Part shown: piece by piece, positions 32,929-41,668 of the stretch
How positions within the stretch are numbered: position 1 is the stretch's first letter
Layout of the letters: each line of letters starts with the position of its first letter
NCBI RefSeq assembly: GCF_000735605.1
Contig: NZ_JPKG01000043.1
Coordinates: 1 to 48,052, forward strand
DNA length: 48,052 nt
From: Allobosea sp. LC85
GTDB lineage: Bacteria > Pseudomonadota > Alphaproteobacteria > Rhizobiales > Beijerinckiaceae
Direction of reading: 5' to 3'
Position numbers and translations under genes: made by a program
Notes under the pieces: generated by a model
Told to the model about the DNA's origin: nothing
What the model saw: only the letters and a program-made list of their open reading frames with translations
Database searches by the model: none

Positions 32929-35208
32929 ATGGACATTGAGCATTTCATTGCCCGCTGGACCGCTGGTGCGGGAGGGCAGGAAAGGGCGAACTATGCGCTC
33001 TTCCTTTCTGAGCTTTGCAGCGTCATCGGCGTCCCCTCTCCTGAACCCGCCGATCATGAAACCGAACTCAACGCCTATGTCTTTGAGCGAGCGGTGACGT
33101 TTCGCGAGCCGGATGGCTCCACGGCGCGGGGACGCATCGACCTCTACAAGCGCGGCTGCTTCGTTCTGGAGGCCAAGCAGAGCCGGCTGAAAGGCGGCCG
33201 CAAGGAACTCATCCCGGCGCAGGGCGTGCTCCTCCCGGATGCCCCTGTCGCCGCCAGCCCGCGCGGGCGCGGTGGAACCGGCCGCTCATGGGATATCATG
33301 ATGCAGAACGCCCGGCGGCAGGCGGAGGACTACGCCAAGGCGCTGCCTCCATCAGAAGGTTGGCCGCCCTTCCTGATCGTCTGCGACGTTGGCAACTTTC
33401 TGGAGTTCTACGCGGACTTCTCGGGGCAGGGGAAGAACTATGCTCAATTCCCGGATCGGCAGGGCTTCCGGGTTGCCGTCGCGGACTTGCGTAGCCCGAA
33501 TGTCCGCGACCGCCTGAAGCTGATCTGGACGGACCCGCACAGCCTCGATCCAACCAAACGCTCCGCCAAGGTCACACGCGACATCGCGGCCCGCCTCGCA
33601 GCCGTCTCGAAGTTTCTCGAAGAGCGCCGCGCCGTCGATGGCCGTGCCATTCACGCGCCGGAACAGATTGCGCTCTTCCTCATGCGCTGCCTGTTCACCA
33701 TGTTCGCGGAGGACGTGGAACTCATCCCGAGGGACAGCTTCAAGACCATCTTGGCACGCTGCAAGGACAACCCTGATCTCTTCCCGCGCCTCGTCGGACA
33801 GCTCTGGGAAGCCATGGACACGGGCGGTTTCGCTTATGCCATCGAAGCCACCGTGAGGCGCTTCAACGGGTACCTGTTCAAGGACAGGATGGTGCTTCCT
33901 TTGCCCAAGGAGGAGATCGGCGAGCTGCTGGAAGCGGCGAAGGCGAACTGGCGTGAAGTCGAGCCCGCCATCTTCGGCACCCTGCTGGAACAGGCGCTCG
34001 ATCCGGCCGAACGCCGCAAGCTCGGGGCGCATTACACGCCACGCGTCTATGTCGAGCGGCTTGTGGTCGCGACGATCATGGAACCGCTGCGCGAGGAATG
34101 GGATCACGTCCGCGCGACGGCCGAGCGCCTGAACGCGGCCGGGAACGGCAAGGGGGCGCTTGCCGAGGTGCAGAAGTTCCACGCCCGGCTTTGTGAGATG
34201 CGCGTGATGGACCCGGCCTGCGGCACCGGCAACTTCCTCTATGTCGCCATGGAGATGATGAAGCGGCTCGAAGGCGACGTGCTGGAGGCGGTCGCGGACC
34301 TCGGCGGTCAGGAAGCCCTGACGCTTGAAGGCCACACCATCGACCCGCATCAGTTTTTGGGTCTGGAGGTGAACCCGAGGGCGTCAGCCATCGCCGAACT
34401 CGTGGTCTGGATCGGCTTCCTGCAATGGCATTTCCGGACAAAGGGCGGGGCACCGGCCGAGCCCATCCTAAAGGATTTCCGTACCATCAAGGCGATGGAC
34501 GCCGTGGTGGCCCATGACGGCAGGGACCTCGTGCTCGATGGGAGCGGCAAGCCGGAAACGCGCACCGACGCGGACGGTAACCGCGTGGAGGTCTACAGCT
34601 ACCGGAACCCACGCCGTCCGGCTTGGCCGGAGGCGGACTACATCGTTGGCAATCCTCCATTTGTCGGCGGCAAGGACATCCGTGGCCGCATGGGTGAAGG
34701 CTACGCCCGCGCCTTGTGGGACGCTCACCCGCACATCAACGAGAGCGCCGATTTCGTCATGTATTGGTGGGACCGGGCGGCGGAGCTGCTGACCCGCAAG
34801 GGCTCACGGCTCAGGCGCTTCGGCTTCGTCACCACCAACTCGATCACACAGGAATTTTCCCGCCGCGTCATGGCGGCGCGGCTGAAGGCGAAGAAGCCCA
34901 TCTCGCTCCTCATGGCCATCCCCGACCACCCATGGACCAAGGCGACAAAGGATGCGGCGGCAGTGCGCATCGCCATGACGGTCGCCGCAGCCGGAACGCA
35001 TGAGGGCGCTTTGCGCGAGGTGACGCGGGAGGCTGAGCTCGGCAGCGACACGCCAGTGGTCGAGTTGGCCGAACGCGCAGGCACGATCAATCCTGACCTG
35101 ACAGTGGGCGCGGATGTGACAGGCACCCCCCCCGTTACGGGCCAACGATTACCTTTGCTCGCCGGGCGTGAAGCTCCACGGCTCGGGTTTCATCGTGACG
35201 CCTGCTGA
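32929..35208 (+). CDS. MmeI-like restriction-methyltransferase fusion, N-terminal part (frameshifted)
   Basis: The first 759 residues of a type IIL/IIG single-chain enzyme that both methylates and cuts DNA. The N-terminal nuclease has D71-x9-E81-A-K83 (GRIDLYKRGCFVLEAK), the spacing known from MmeI. A helical linker follows (to about residue 370, ending KLGAHYTPRVYVERLV). Then comes the adenine methyltransferase: motif I DPACGTGNFLY near residue 427 and motif IV GNPPF near 574. After GADVTGTPP the frame runs into about 25 unrelated residues and stops, because the run of C at 35126-35133 has eight bases. With seven, reading continues smoothly into the next entry, for a total of about 1150 residues. 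As it stands, the target-recognition domain is cut off. Confidence 0.85.
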   Translation: MDIEHFIARWTAGAGGQERANYALFLSELCSVIGVPSPEPADHETELNAYVFERAVTFREPDGSTARGRIDLYKRGCFVLEAKQSRLKGGRKELIPAQGVLLPDAPVAASPRGRGGTGRSWDIMMQNARRQAEDYAKALPPSEGWPPFLIVCDVGNFLEFYADFSGQGKNYAQFPDRQGFRVAVADLRSPNVRDRLKLIWTDPHSLDPTKRSAKVTRDIAARLAAVSKFLEERRAVDGRAIHAPEQIALFLMRCLFTMFAEDVELIPRDSFKTILARCKDNPDLFPRLVGQLWEAMDTGGFAYAIEATVRRFNGYLFKDRMVLPLPKEEIGELLEAAKANWREVEPAIFGTLLEQALDPAERRKLGAHYTPRVYVERLVVATIMEPLREEWDHVRATAERLNAAGNGKGALAEVQKFHARLCEMRVMDPACGTGNFLYVAMEMMKRLEGDVLEAVADLGGQEALTLEGHTIDPHQFLGLEVNPRASAIAELVVWIGFLQWHFRTKGGAPAEPILKDFRTIKAMDAVVAHDGRDLVLDGSGKPETRTDADGNRVEVYSYRNPRRPAWPEADYIVGNPPFVGGKDIRGRMGEGYARALWDAHPHINESADFVMYWWDRAAELLTRKGSRLRRFGFVTTNSITQEFSRRVMAARLKAKKPISLLMAIPDHPWTKATKDAAAVRIAMTVAAAGTHEGALREVTREAELGSDTPVVELAERAGTINPDLTVGADVTGTPPVTGQRLPLLAGREAPRLGFHRDAC
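35126..35133 (+). repeat. C8 homopolymer at the frameshift
   Basis: Eight C at the exact point where the two halves of the MmeI-like gene fall out of frame. Seven C restore GTPPLRAND and then SPGVKLHG. It may be a slipped-strand switch, a fixed mutation or a sequencing error. Confidence 0.85.
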
Positions 35209-36391
35209 AGCGGAGGCCCTGGGGCTCGACAAGCGTCCGGGGCTGGAGCAGCACATCCGACACTATCGCAACGGCCGCGATCTGACGAACCGGCCTCGCG
35301 GCGTCATGGTCATCGACCTGTTCGGCCTTTCCGCAGAGGAGGTCCGGGCTCGCTTCCCTGAGGTCTATCAGCACCTTCTCGCGCGGGTGAAACCCGAACG
35401 AGACCGCAACAATCGCGACACCTACCGCTTGAACTGGTGGGTATTCGGGGAGCCTCGTGCGGACCTGCGCCCAGTTCTGATGGGCCTCCCTCGTTATATC
35501 GCCACCGTGGAGACTGCGAAGCATCGGGTCTTCCAGTTCCTCGATGCTTCGATCCTTCCGGACAACAAGATCGTCTGCATGGGCCTGGATGACGCGTTCC
35601 ATCTTGGCGTGCTCTCGTCGCGAGCGCATTGTCCTTGGGCATTGCGGGCTGGTGGCTGGCTCGGGATGGGCAACGACCCTGTATATGTGAAGTCCAAGGT
35701 CTTTGACCCCTTCCCCTTTCCCGATGCCACCGACGCGCTCCAAGAAGAAATCCGCCACGTGGCGGAGGAACTCGACGCGCATCGCAAGGCCCGGCAGGCA
35801 GAGCATCCGCACCTGACGCTAACGCAGATGTACAACGTCCTCGAAAAGCTCCGGGCCGGGACGGCGCTCAATGCCGATGAGGAGCAGATCAAGGGCGAAG
35901 GGCTGGTGCTGATCCTGAAAGAGCTGCACGACCAACTCGATGCCCTCGTCTTCCAAGCCTATGGCTGGCCTGCGAATTTGCCGGATGAGGAGGTGATCGG
36001 CCGTCTCGTCGTGCTTAACAAGGAACGGGCGACGGAGGAGCCACGCGGCGTTGTCCGTTGGCTCCGCCCGGCTTACCAGAAGGTCCGCGCCGGCATCACC
36101 GAGGAAGCCGCGCCGAAGGCTGCGGAGGAGCAGCGCGAGATGCTGTTGGTGGCGCAGGCTGGAGCAGAGCAGAAGCCCAGCTTCCCGAGCGACGAAGTGG
36201 CCCGCACAGCGACCATCATGGCGGTTCTCGCGAACACGCAAGGCACAGTGGATGCGAGCGCCGTTGCGTCCGGGTTCCGGCAGGGCAAGCGCATCGAGCC
36301 GCATGTCCGGGCGACCCTCACTTCTCTGGTGCGCATGGGCTTTGCCTCGTCTCGCGACGGGAAGAGTTTCCAGTTGCGCCGTGCGGCTTGA
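35168..36391 (+). CDS. MmeI-like restriction-methyltransferase, C-terminal part (target recognition)
   Basis: Continuation of the preceding gene in another frame; 407 codons from a GTG at 35168, though the true coding sequence joins at 35134. It contains the target-recognition domain (YRNGRDLTNRPRGVMVIDLFGL, then NWWVFGEPRADLR, and SSRAHCPWALRAGGWLG, typical of the MmeI TRD region), a helical C-terminal domain (DPFPFPDATDALQEEIRHVAEELDAHRKARQ and TLTQMYNVLEKLRAG), and a tail of about 60 residues resembling a small winged helix (VDASAVASGF...ATLTSLVRMGFASS). No own ribosome-binding site is convincing, so it is probably silent unless the frame is restored. Confidence 0.8.
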   Translation: MKLHGSGFIVTPAEAEALGLDKRPGLEQHIRHYRNGRDLTNRPRGVMVIDLFGLSAEEVRARFPEVYQHLLARVKPERDRNNRDTYRLNWWVFGEPRADLRPVLMGLPRYIATVETAKHRVFQFLDASILPDNKIVCMGLDDAFHLGVLSSRAHCPWALRAGGWLGMGNDPVYVKSKVFDPFPFPDATDALQEEIRHVAEELDAHRKARQAEHPHLTLTQMYNVLEKLRAGTALNADEEQIKGEGLVLILKELHDQLDALVFQAYGWPANLPDEEVIGRLVVLNKERATEEPRGVVRWLRPAYQKVRAGITEEAAPKAAEEQREMLLVAQAGAEQKPSFPSDEVARTATIMAVLANTQGTVDASAVASGFRQGKRIEPHVRATLTSLVRMGFASSRDGKSFQLRRAA

Positions 36392-36477
36392 AGCGAGGTG
36401 ATGGGTTCATGGTTCTGCCGGAGACGGGCCAAGTCCGCCACTCCGGGAACGGTCACCCGCTTACCGGACTGGTGCAG

Positions 36478-36783
36478 TCACTGCGCTCTTGCGCTGGAAA
36501 CCACGGCGGGAGCTTCAGGTCGTCTCGCCTTCAGGATGCGATGGACGCTTGCCTTCCCGATCCTCAGCCGCCTCGCGATCTCCGACAGGCTGGTGCCCTG
36601 CGCTGACAACTCTGCGACCCGAGTCTCCTTCGCCCGCGCGGTCAGGGCTCGACCCTTATACTTTCCCTGCGGCTTAGCCTTGGCGATGCCCTCACGCTGA
36701 CGCTCGAGCATGATCTCGCGCTCGGACTGTGCCACGCTCCCGAGCACGTTGAGCATGAGCCGGCCAGTTGGCGTCCTGGGGAA
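36478..36783 (-). pseudogene. Serine recombinase/resolvase fragment (C-terminal part)
   Basis: The open frame (from a TAG at 36784-36786) encodes TPTGRLMLNVLGSVAQSERE, then ERQREGIAKAK and a helix-turn-helix (TSLSEIARRLRIGKASVHRIL). This is the last 90 residues or so of a Tn3-type resolvase/invertase. The catalytic N-terminal domain with the nucleophilic serine is missing. It lies between two defence genes on the opposite strand and is a scar of an earlier mobile element. Confidence 0.75.
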
Positions 36784-37102
36784 CTAAGGCGGTGTGTGGG
36801 AGTGAGCAACAGCCGCCGCGAACGTGAACGGGGAGTGTGTCGCAGGCAATTGCGGTTGCGATCCGCCCGCGCACGAACGCTTCGGGGCGAGGCGGAACAG
36901 CTGTTCGAGGTCTTGTCGCGAATAACGGGCTTGGCTGACTACAAACGAGTGCTCGCACCCATTTCGGAGGGGCCGCGTCAGCTCTCGAAGCTCGTGGCTT
37001 ACACGCGCTGCGGGGCTTAGGCCCGGCGGCAACACTGCTCTTCGCGCGCTGCTTCCGATAGGAGGCTGGCGTCGGGGCGTCACACCGCGTTATCAACGCG
37101 TC
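36784..37102. other. Region without a recognisable gene
   Basis: About 320 bases between the resolvase fragment and the HNH gene. Frames on both strands (for example 36784-37083 minus) show no family features. It may hold the lost recombination site of the resolvase or other remnants. Confidence 0.35.
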
Positions 37103-38002
37103 ATGGGGTTCGGCGTTTTCATCCACCGTCACGATTCGATCTACGACGACAGCCCGGCTGAGAGATATCAGTTCCCGCGGCAGTATCTCGGTCGTGTTCA
37201 ATCCTGCGTTGGCGATTGGATCGTCTACTACGAGCCGCGCAAGGTGGTGAATACGCGCGGGTACTTTGCCATTGCCAAAGTTCAGCAGGTCATCCCCGAT
37301 CCGACTGCACAAGCCATGTTCATCGCGGTGATCGAGCCTGGCAGCTATCTCGACTTCGCCAATCCCGTCCCCTTCGCTGACGAGAGCGGCGTGATCGAGC
37401 GTGGTGTCCTGAACGACGAGGGCCGGTTATCGGGGCGGGCACAAGCCGCGGTGCGGCCGATCTCGTCAGCCGATTTCAACCGTGTTCTCGCCCTGGGCCT
37501 CGACGATACGGAACCGCTTCTGCCGCGAAGCGATGCCCCGAACGCCGCCGCCGAATTTGCGGAAGAGCAGGCTCCGTTTGTTTTCGATCAAGCCCGCGAG
37601 AGGTTGACGATCGCGCTCACGCGGATCGTGCGCGATCGAGCATTTCGCCGAACCGTGCTGCGGGCCTATGGTGAGCGCTGCGCCATCACCGGGCTCAGGC
37701 TGATCAATGGTGGCGGTCGTGCCGAGGTCGCTGCCGCCCATATTCGCCCAGTGGAGGCGAACGGTCCCGATATCGTCAGTAATGGGCTTGCGCTGTCGGG
37801 AACGGCGCATTGGATGTTCGATCGCGGGTTGATCAGCCTGTCCGATAATCTGGACATTCTGATCTCACGACATGCGAACGATGTTGAAGGCATCCGGGCC
37901 TTCGTGAATAGAACCGGCCGCGCGTTTGCTCCCGCCCGGCTGGCTGAGCGTCCGCATCCTCACTTCCTCAATTGGCACCGCGAGACCTGCTTCAAGCAGT
38001 AG
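37103..38002 (+). CDS. HNH endonuclease with possible PUA/EVE-like N-terminal domain
   Basis: A 299-residue protein. The C-terminal HNH_2-type nuclease is clear: CAITGLRL, then EVAAAHIRPVEANGPDIVSN, NGLALSGTAHWMFDRGLISL, with the expected H/N/H positions. The N-terminal 110 residues (YQFPRQYLGRVQSCVGDWIVYYE, GYFAIAKVQQVIPDP, FIAVIEPGSYLDF) have the alternating hydrophobic pattern of a small PUA-like reader such as EVE; this part is inference. Reader-HNH fusions are usually type IV restriction enzymes that attack modified cytosine. The start ATG at 37103 follows a region without a gene. It closes the defence block, about 150 bases before a conserved chromosomal regulator. Confidence 0.72.
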   Translation: MGFGVFIHRHDSIYDDSPAERYQFPRQYLGRVQSCVGDWIVYYEPRKVVNTRGYFAIAKVQQVIPDPTAQAMFIAVIEPGSYLDFANPVPFADESGVIERGVLNDEGRLSGRAQAAVRPISSADFNRVLALGLDDTEPLLPRSDAPNAAAEFAEEQAPFVFDQARERLTIALTRIVRDRAFRRTVLRAYGERCAITGLRLINGGGRAEVAAAHIRPVEANGPDIVSNGLALSGTAHWMFDRGLISLSDNLDILISRHANDVEGIRAFVNRTGRAFAPARLAERPHPHFLNWHRETCFKQ

Positions 38003-38154
38003 CGAGATTGCCAAGCCGCCTTCCGCTTGTTCGGTCGATCGGCGTTACGGCTGCCCGGCGACTGGGATATTCCGATTTGGCATGCAGAGGCGTTTGAGCA
38101 CGACCTTGAGCCTGGATCCTGCTCTGGCGAGGCGCGGTCGATCGCGCCCAGGCC

Positions 38155-38733
38155 TCAAAGATAAGGCGGCGTGCAGGCGCTCACGACCTCGCAGCGCGCG
38201 GTGCCGACATTGCGGAAGCGATGGGGGATGCGGCTGTCGAAGAGATAGGCATCGCCGGCGGCGAGGATCTTGATCTGGTCGCCGACGGTGATCTCGAGCT
38301 CTCCCGACAGGACCACGCCGCCCTCATGCGAATCGTGCTTCAGCATGGTGACGCCGGTATCGGCGCCGGGCTCGTAGGATTCGTGCAGGATCTGCAGGTT
38401 ATGCGCCTTGGCGTCGCCGACCTGCCGGAACGACATGCGGCCCTCGCCAGTGCCGCCACTGACCTGATGCAGGCGGGATGTCAGGTCCAGAAGGTCGCCC
38501 GAATCGAAGAACACCTTGCCGCGCGGCACGCGCTCCTCGTCAAAGAAATTCACCATCGACATCGGGATGCCGTCGAGGATCTTGCGCAAGGACGCGACCG
38601 ACGGACTGTTCCGATTCTGCTCGATGAGCGAGATCAGGCTGTGCGTCACGCCCGAACGGGCTGCCAGTTCGCGCTGTGAAAGCCCGGCAGACGCCCTGAT
38701 TTCCTTCAATCTTCCACCCACGTCAAAACTCAT
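38155..38733 (-). CDS. XRE-family regulator with cupin domain
   Basis: A 192-residue repressor: an N-terminal helix-turn-helix (GRLKEIRASAGLSQRELAARSGVTHSLISLIEQN, residues 7-40) and a C-terminal cupin sensor domain (about 118-188, with HDSHEGGVVLSGELEITVGD and AGDAYLFDSRIPHRFRN). This PuuR/HipB-like architecture controls use of amines, amino acids and related compounds. GGAG lies 7 bases before the ATG. It is divergent from the amidohydrolase/ABC operon and probably regulates it through sites in the 334-base intergenic region. The ligand is probably the transported compound or its product (inference). Confidence 0.9.
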   Translation of the reverse strand: MSFDVGGRLKEIRASAGLSQRELAARSGVTHSLISLIEQNRNSPSVASLRKILDGIPMSMVNFFDEERVPRGKVFFDSGDLLDLTSRLHQVSGGTGEGRMSFRQVGDAKAHNLQILHESYEPGADTGVTMLKHDSHEGGVVLSGELEITVGDQIKILAAGDAYLFDSRIPHRFRNVGTARCEVVSACTPPYL

Positions 38734-39067
38734 GACCGGTCTCCGCCCGTCTTCGTTTCATCACGCAATGCCCGCGACCTGATCAGCGCAGCATGCAGCG
38801 CCTGCCTGCTCAGCGCCCCTTGCGCTGTTGAATATTCTGAGCAATGCTGGCCTCAATCCAATAAGAAAATGACTCCGAGGAAATATCAAGGATGGAAGAG
38901 TTTCTGCGTCCCCCTACCGTTGCCTAGAGCATAATTCATTATCAGACCGGGCTGAACGTCGTGGATTTAGTGCGCTAAATCTGCGTTACGCTGCGCGTTT
39001 TCTTGCGTTTGGCAAGTTGCGCGCGCAGTGGCATCAATCATTACAATGCAGCTGTGAGCGTAAGGTT
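38734..39067. other. Divergent regulatory intergenic region
   Basis: 334 bases between the XRE-cupin gene and the amidohydrolase operon, AT-richer than its flanks. It contains the palindrome reported separately, GAGCATAATTCATTATC near 38932-38943 with repeat-like character, and TTGCGTTTGGCAAG. No gene is seen. Promoters of both divergent units must lie here, but none matches the sigma-70 consensus well. Confidence 0.5.
38964..38981. promoter_or_regulatory. Candidate operator palindrome
   Basis: GATTTAGTGCGCTAAATC: 7-base arms GATTTAG and CTAAATC around TGCG. It lies 87 bases before the amidohydrolase start in the divergent region, making it the best candidate for the binding site of the XRE-cupin regulator. 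Confidence 0.5.
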
Positions 39068-40714
39068 ATGATTCAAGCGGACACCGTCTTGTTGAACGGC
39101 CGCATCTTCTGCGGTCTGGCCGAAGGTTTCGTCGAGGCTTTGGCGGTCAAGGACGGCAAGGTCCTCGCGGCCGGTTCGGCTGAGGAGATCTCGAGCCTGA
39201 GGGGGGCGGGCACGCGCGTCATCGATCTCGCCGGGCGCGTTGCGATCCCCGGCCTCAATGATGCGCATATGCATCTGCTGCCGCTCGGCGTCAGCATGAA
39301 CGAGATCAATCTGCGGCCGGAAGAGGGCGTGCGCAGCATCGACGAGGTCCTGCGCCGCGTCGCGACTGTCGCCAGGACGAAGAGGCCCGGCGAGTGGGTG
39401 CTCGGGCGCGGCTATGATCACAATGAACTGGCTGAGGGCCGTCACCCCACCGCCGATGAACTCGACGCGGTAGCGCCCGACAATCCGGTCTATATCAAGC
39501 GCACCTGCGGCCATGTCGGCGTCGTCAACAGCCAGGCCATGCGCAAGGCCGGCATCGGCCACAATACGCCGAGCCCCGACGGTGGCCTGATCGAGCGGCG
39601 CGACAACAAGCTCACCGGCCTCCTGGCCGAAAGCGCCATGCGCCTGATCGTCGAGGCGATGCCAAAACCCAGCCACGCGGAATTGACGACGGCCATCGAA
39701 CAGGCGGGCCATTACATGCTGTCGCAGGGCTTCACCAGCGTGATGGACGCCGGCGTCGGCATGCTCGCCGGCATGGCGGAAATCGATGCCTATGAGGAGA
39801 TGGCTCGCAGCAACCGCCTGCCGGTGCGGACCTGGGTCTGCATCTATGGCAATGCCGACGGGATCGGCGATGCCGCGCACGCCGCCGGATACCGTTTCGG
39901 GCGGGAGGTCGGTCTCCTGCGCTATGGCGCCATGAAAGTGTTCGGTGACGGCAGCGCCGGCGGTCTGACGGCGGCGATGAGCCAGCCCTATCGCGTCGGC
40001 GACCCCGACAACCGTGGCATCTTCATCTATTCCGACAAGGACATGCACGGTTACCTCGCGCATTATCACAAGCTCGGCTATCAGCTCGCGATTCATGCGA
40101 TCGGCGATGCCGCGATCGAGCAGGTGCTGTCGGGAATCGAGCAGGCGGACAGTGCCGAGCAGCCCATCCTCGGGCGCCGTCACCGTATCGAGCATTGTGG
40201 CTTCCTCACGGACGGCCAGCTCGCCCGGATGGCGGCAGCGGGGATCGATCCCGTGCCGCAGCCGGTGTTCATCTACGAGTTCGGCGATCTCTACGTGCAT
40301 AATCTCGGGCAGGAGCGGGCGGACGCCTCCTATCCGATGCGCAAATGGTTCGATGCCGGTGTGCATCCCGCTGCGAGCTCGGATGCGCCGGTCTGCGCCA
40401 CCGACCCGTTCAAGAACCTGTTCACGATGGTCACGCGCCAGACCAAGCGCCATACGGTGATCGGTGCGGCGGAACGCCTGACGATGGAGGAGGCCGTCCA
40501 CGCCTATACGGCCATCGGCGCCTATACCCAGTTCGCCGAGGAGCGCATGGGACGTCTCGTGCCGGGGCAGCTTGCCGATATCGCAGTGCTGTCGCACGAC
40601 ATCTTCGCGGCTCCGGTCGAGACCGTGGAGATGGATGCGCGCTGCGATCTGACGCTGCTGGGCGGGGAGGTGGTCTATGACCGGCTCGGCCAGTTCGCGG
40701 CCGCAGCGCAGTAG
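39068..40714 (+). CDS. Amidohydrolase, YtcJ-like (amidohydrolase_3)
   Basis: A 548-residue metal-dependent hydrolase of the YtcJ-like group. The N-terminal beta sandwich (DTVLLNGRIF, KDGKVLAAG, ISSL) leads to the metal motif H67-x-H69 in GLNDAHMHLLPLG. FTSVMDAGVG, YQLAIHAIGDAAIEQ, RRHRIEHCG and ASSDAPV carry further metal and catalytic residues. The family hydrolyses amide bonds in N-substituted formamides and related compounds; the substrate is unknown. The ATG at 39068 starts directly at the sandwich. It is the first gene of the operon, 12 bases before the permease gene. No signal peptide is present, so it acts in the cytoplasm on the imported substrate. Confidence 0.9.
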   Translation: MIQADTVLLNGRIFCGLAEGFVEALAVKDGKVLAAGSAEEISSLRGAGTRVIDLAGRVAIPGLNDAHMHLLPLGVSMNEINLRPEEGVRSIDEVLRRVATVARTKRPGEWVLGRGYDHNELAEGRHPTADELDAVAPDNPVYIKRTCGHVGVVNSQAMRKAGIGHNTPSPDGGLIERRDNKLTGLLAESAMRLIVEAMPKPSHAELTTAIEQAGHYMLSQGFTSVMDAGVGMLAGMAEIDAYEEMARSNRLPVRTWVCIYGNADGIGDAAHAAGYRFGREVGLLRYGAMKVFGDGSAGGLTAAMSQPYRVGDPDNRGIFIYSDKDMHGYLAHYHKLGYQLAIHAIGDAAIEQVLSGIEQADSAEQPILGRRHRIEHCGFLTDGQLARMAAAGIDPVPQPVFIYEFGDLYVHNLGQERADASYPMRKWFDAGVHPAASSDAPVCATDPFKNLFTMVTRQTKRHTVIGAAERLTMEEAVHAYTAIGAYTQFAEERMGRLVPGQLADIAVLSHDIFAAPVETVEMDARCDLTLLGGEVVYDRLGQFAAAAQ

Positions 40715-40726
40715 GGAGACGCCGGA

Positions 40727-41668
40727 ATGCTGCGGCACACGCTGCAACGGCTGCTGCTCGCGCTGCCGGTCTTGTTGGGGGTTCTTCTGCTGGGCTTCCT
40801 GCTCATGCAGGTGGTCCCGACCGATCCGGCGCAGGTGCGAGCGGGGCCAACCGCCACACAGGACATCGTCGAGGCCATCCGCCGCGATCTCGGGCTCGAC
40901 CAGCCGCTCTGGAAGCAGTTCCTGATCTATGTCGGGCGGTTGCTGCAGGGCGATCTCGGCGTGTCGATCATCAACAATGTGCCGGTCGTCCAGGAGCTCG
41001 GCAACACGATCGGGCCGACGCTCGAGCTGATGGTCGCGTCCTTGATCTGGGCCATTCCGCTGGGCATCGCCATGGGCACGGTGGGGGCCTATTTCCGGGG
41101 CTCGATCCTCGATCGTGCGATCATGGCGGTGTCGGTCGCAGGCGTCTCCCTGCCCGTGTTCTTCCTTGGGTTGGCGCTGATCTGGCTGCTCGGTTTCAAG
41201 TACCCGCTGCTGCCGTTCACCGGGCGGATGGGACCCTTCTGGACCTGGGACGGGTTTCTCGCGATCATCCTGCCCGCCGTCACGCTCGGCGGCGTCTTCG
41301 TCGGCCCCGTCGCGCGCATGACCCGCAGCTCGGTGCTCGACGTGCTGGGGGCCGACCATGTCAGGACGGCCCGTGCCAAGGGGCTGACCGAACGGGCCGT
41401 GGTCATGCGGCATGCCCTGCGCAATGCGCTGGTTCCGGTGGTGACGCTGATCGGGCTGCAGATCGGGTTCCTGCTCGGCGGTGCCGTCGTCACCGAAACC
41501 GTCTTCAGCTGGCCAGGGATCGGCCGGCTGGCCGTCGGCGCGATCCTGTCGAGCGATCTGCCGATGGCTCAGGGCACCATCATCGTGCTGTCGCTCGGCT
41601 TCATCCTGATCAACCTTGCCGTGGACGTGCTCTATGCCGTGCTCGACCCGAGAGTGAGGAGCGTCTGA
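40727..41668 (+). CDS. ABC transporter permease, DppB/OppB type
   Basis: A 313-residue membrane subunit of a peptide/opine/nickel-class importer. The N-terminus (LRHTLQRLLLALPVLLGVLLLGFLLMQVVPTDPA) and GDLGVSI segment are typical. The EAA loop reads RTARAKGLTERAVVMRHALRNALVP. Six helices are expected. GGAG lies 8 bases before the ATG. Its stop overlaps the next permease's start by one base. Confidence 0.93.
   Translation: MLRHTLQRLLLALPVLLGVLLLGFLLMQVVPTDPAQVRAGPTATQDIVEAIRRDLGLDQPLWKQFLIYVGRLLQGDLGVSIINNVPVVQELGNTIGPTLELMVASLIWAIPLGIAMGTVGAYFRGSILDRAIMAVSVAGVSLPVFFLGLALIWLLGFKYPLLPFTGRMGPFWTWDGFLAIILPAVTLGGVFVGPVARMTRSSVLDVLGADHVRTARAKGLTERAVVMRHALRNALVPVVTLIGLQIGFLLGGAVVTETVFSWPGIGRLAVGAILSSDLPMAQGTIIVLSLGFILINLAVDVLYAVLDPRVRSV

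Noticed and set aside
36784..37083. A 99-codon minus-strand frame between the resolvase fragment and the HNH gene
   Set aside because: No recognisable motif, no ribosome-binding site, and an equally long frame on the other strand; probably not coding.
36700..39067. A right-hand att copy of the tRNA-Gln 3' end
   Set aside because: I looked for GGTTCGAATCCTAG and TCCCCCAGCCA near the right border and saw no convincing copy, so the island borders remain unproven.
39041..41413. A 790-codon open frame antisense to the amidohydrolase and permease genes
   Set aside because: Same GC-rich shadow effect. The plus strand has clear metal-site and permease motifs, while the antisense translation has none.
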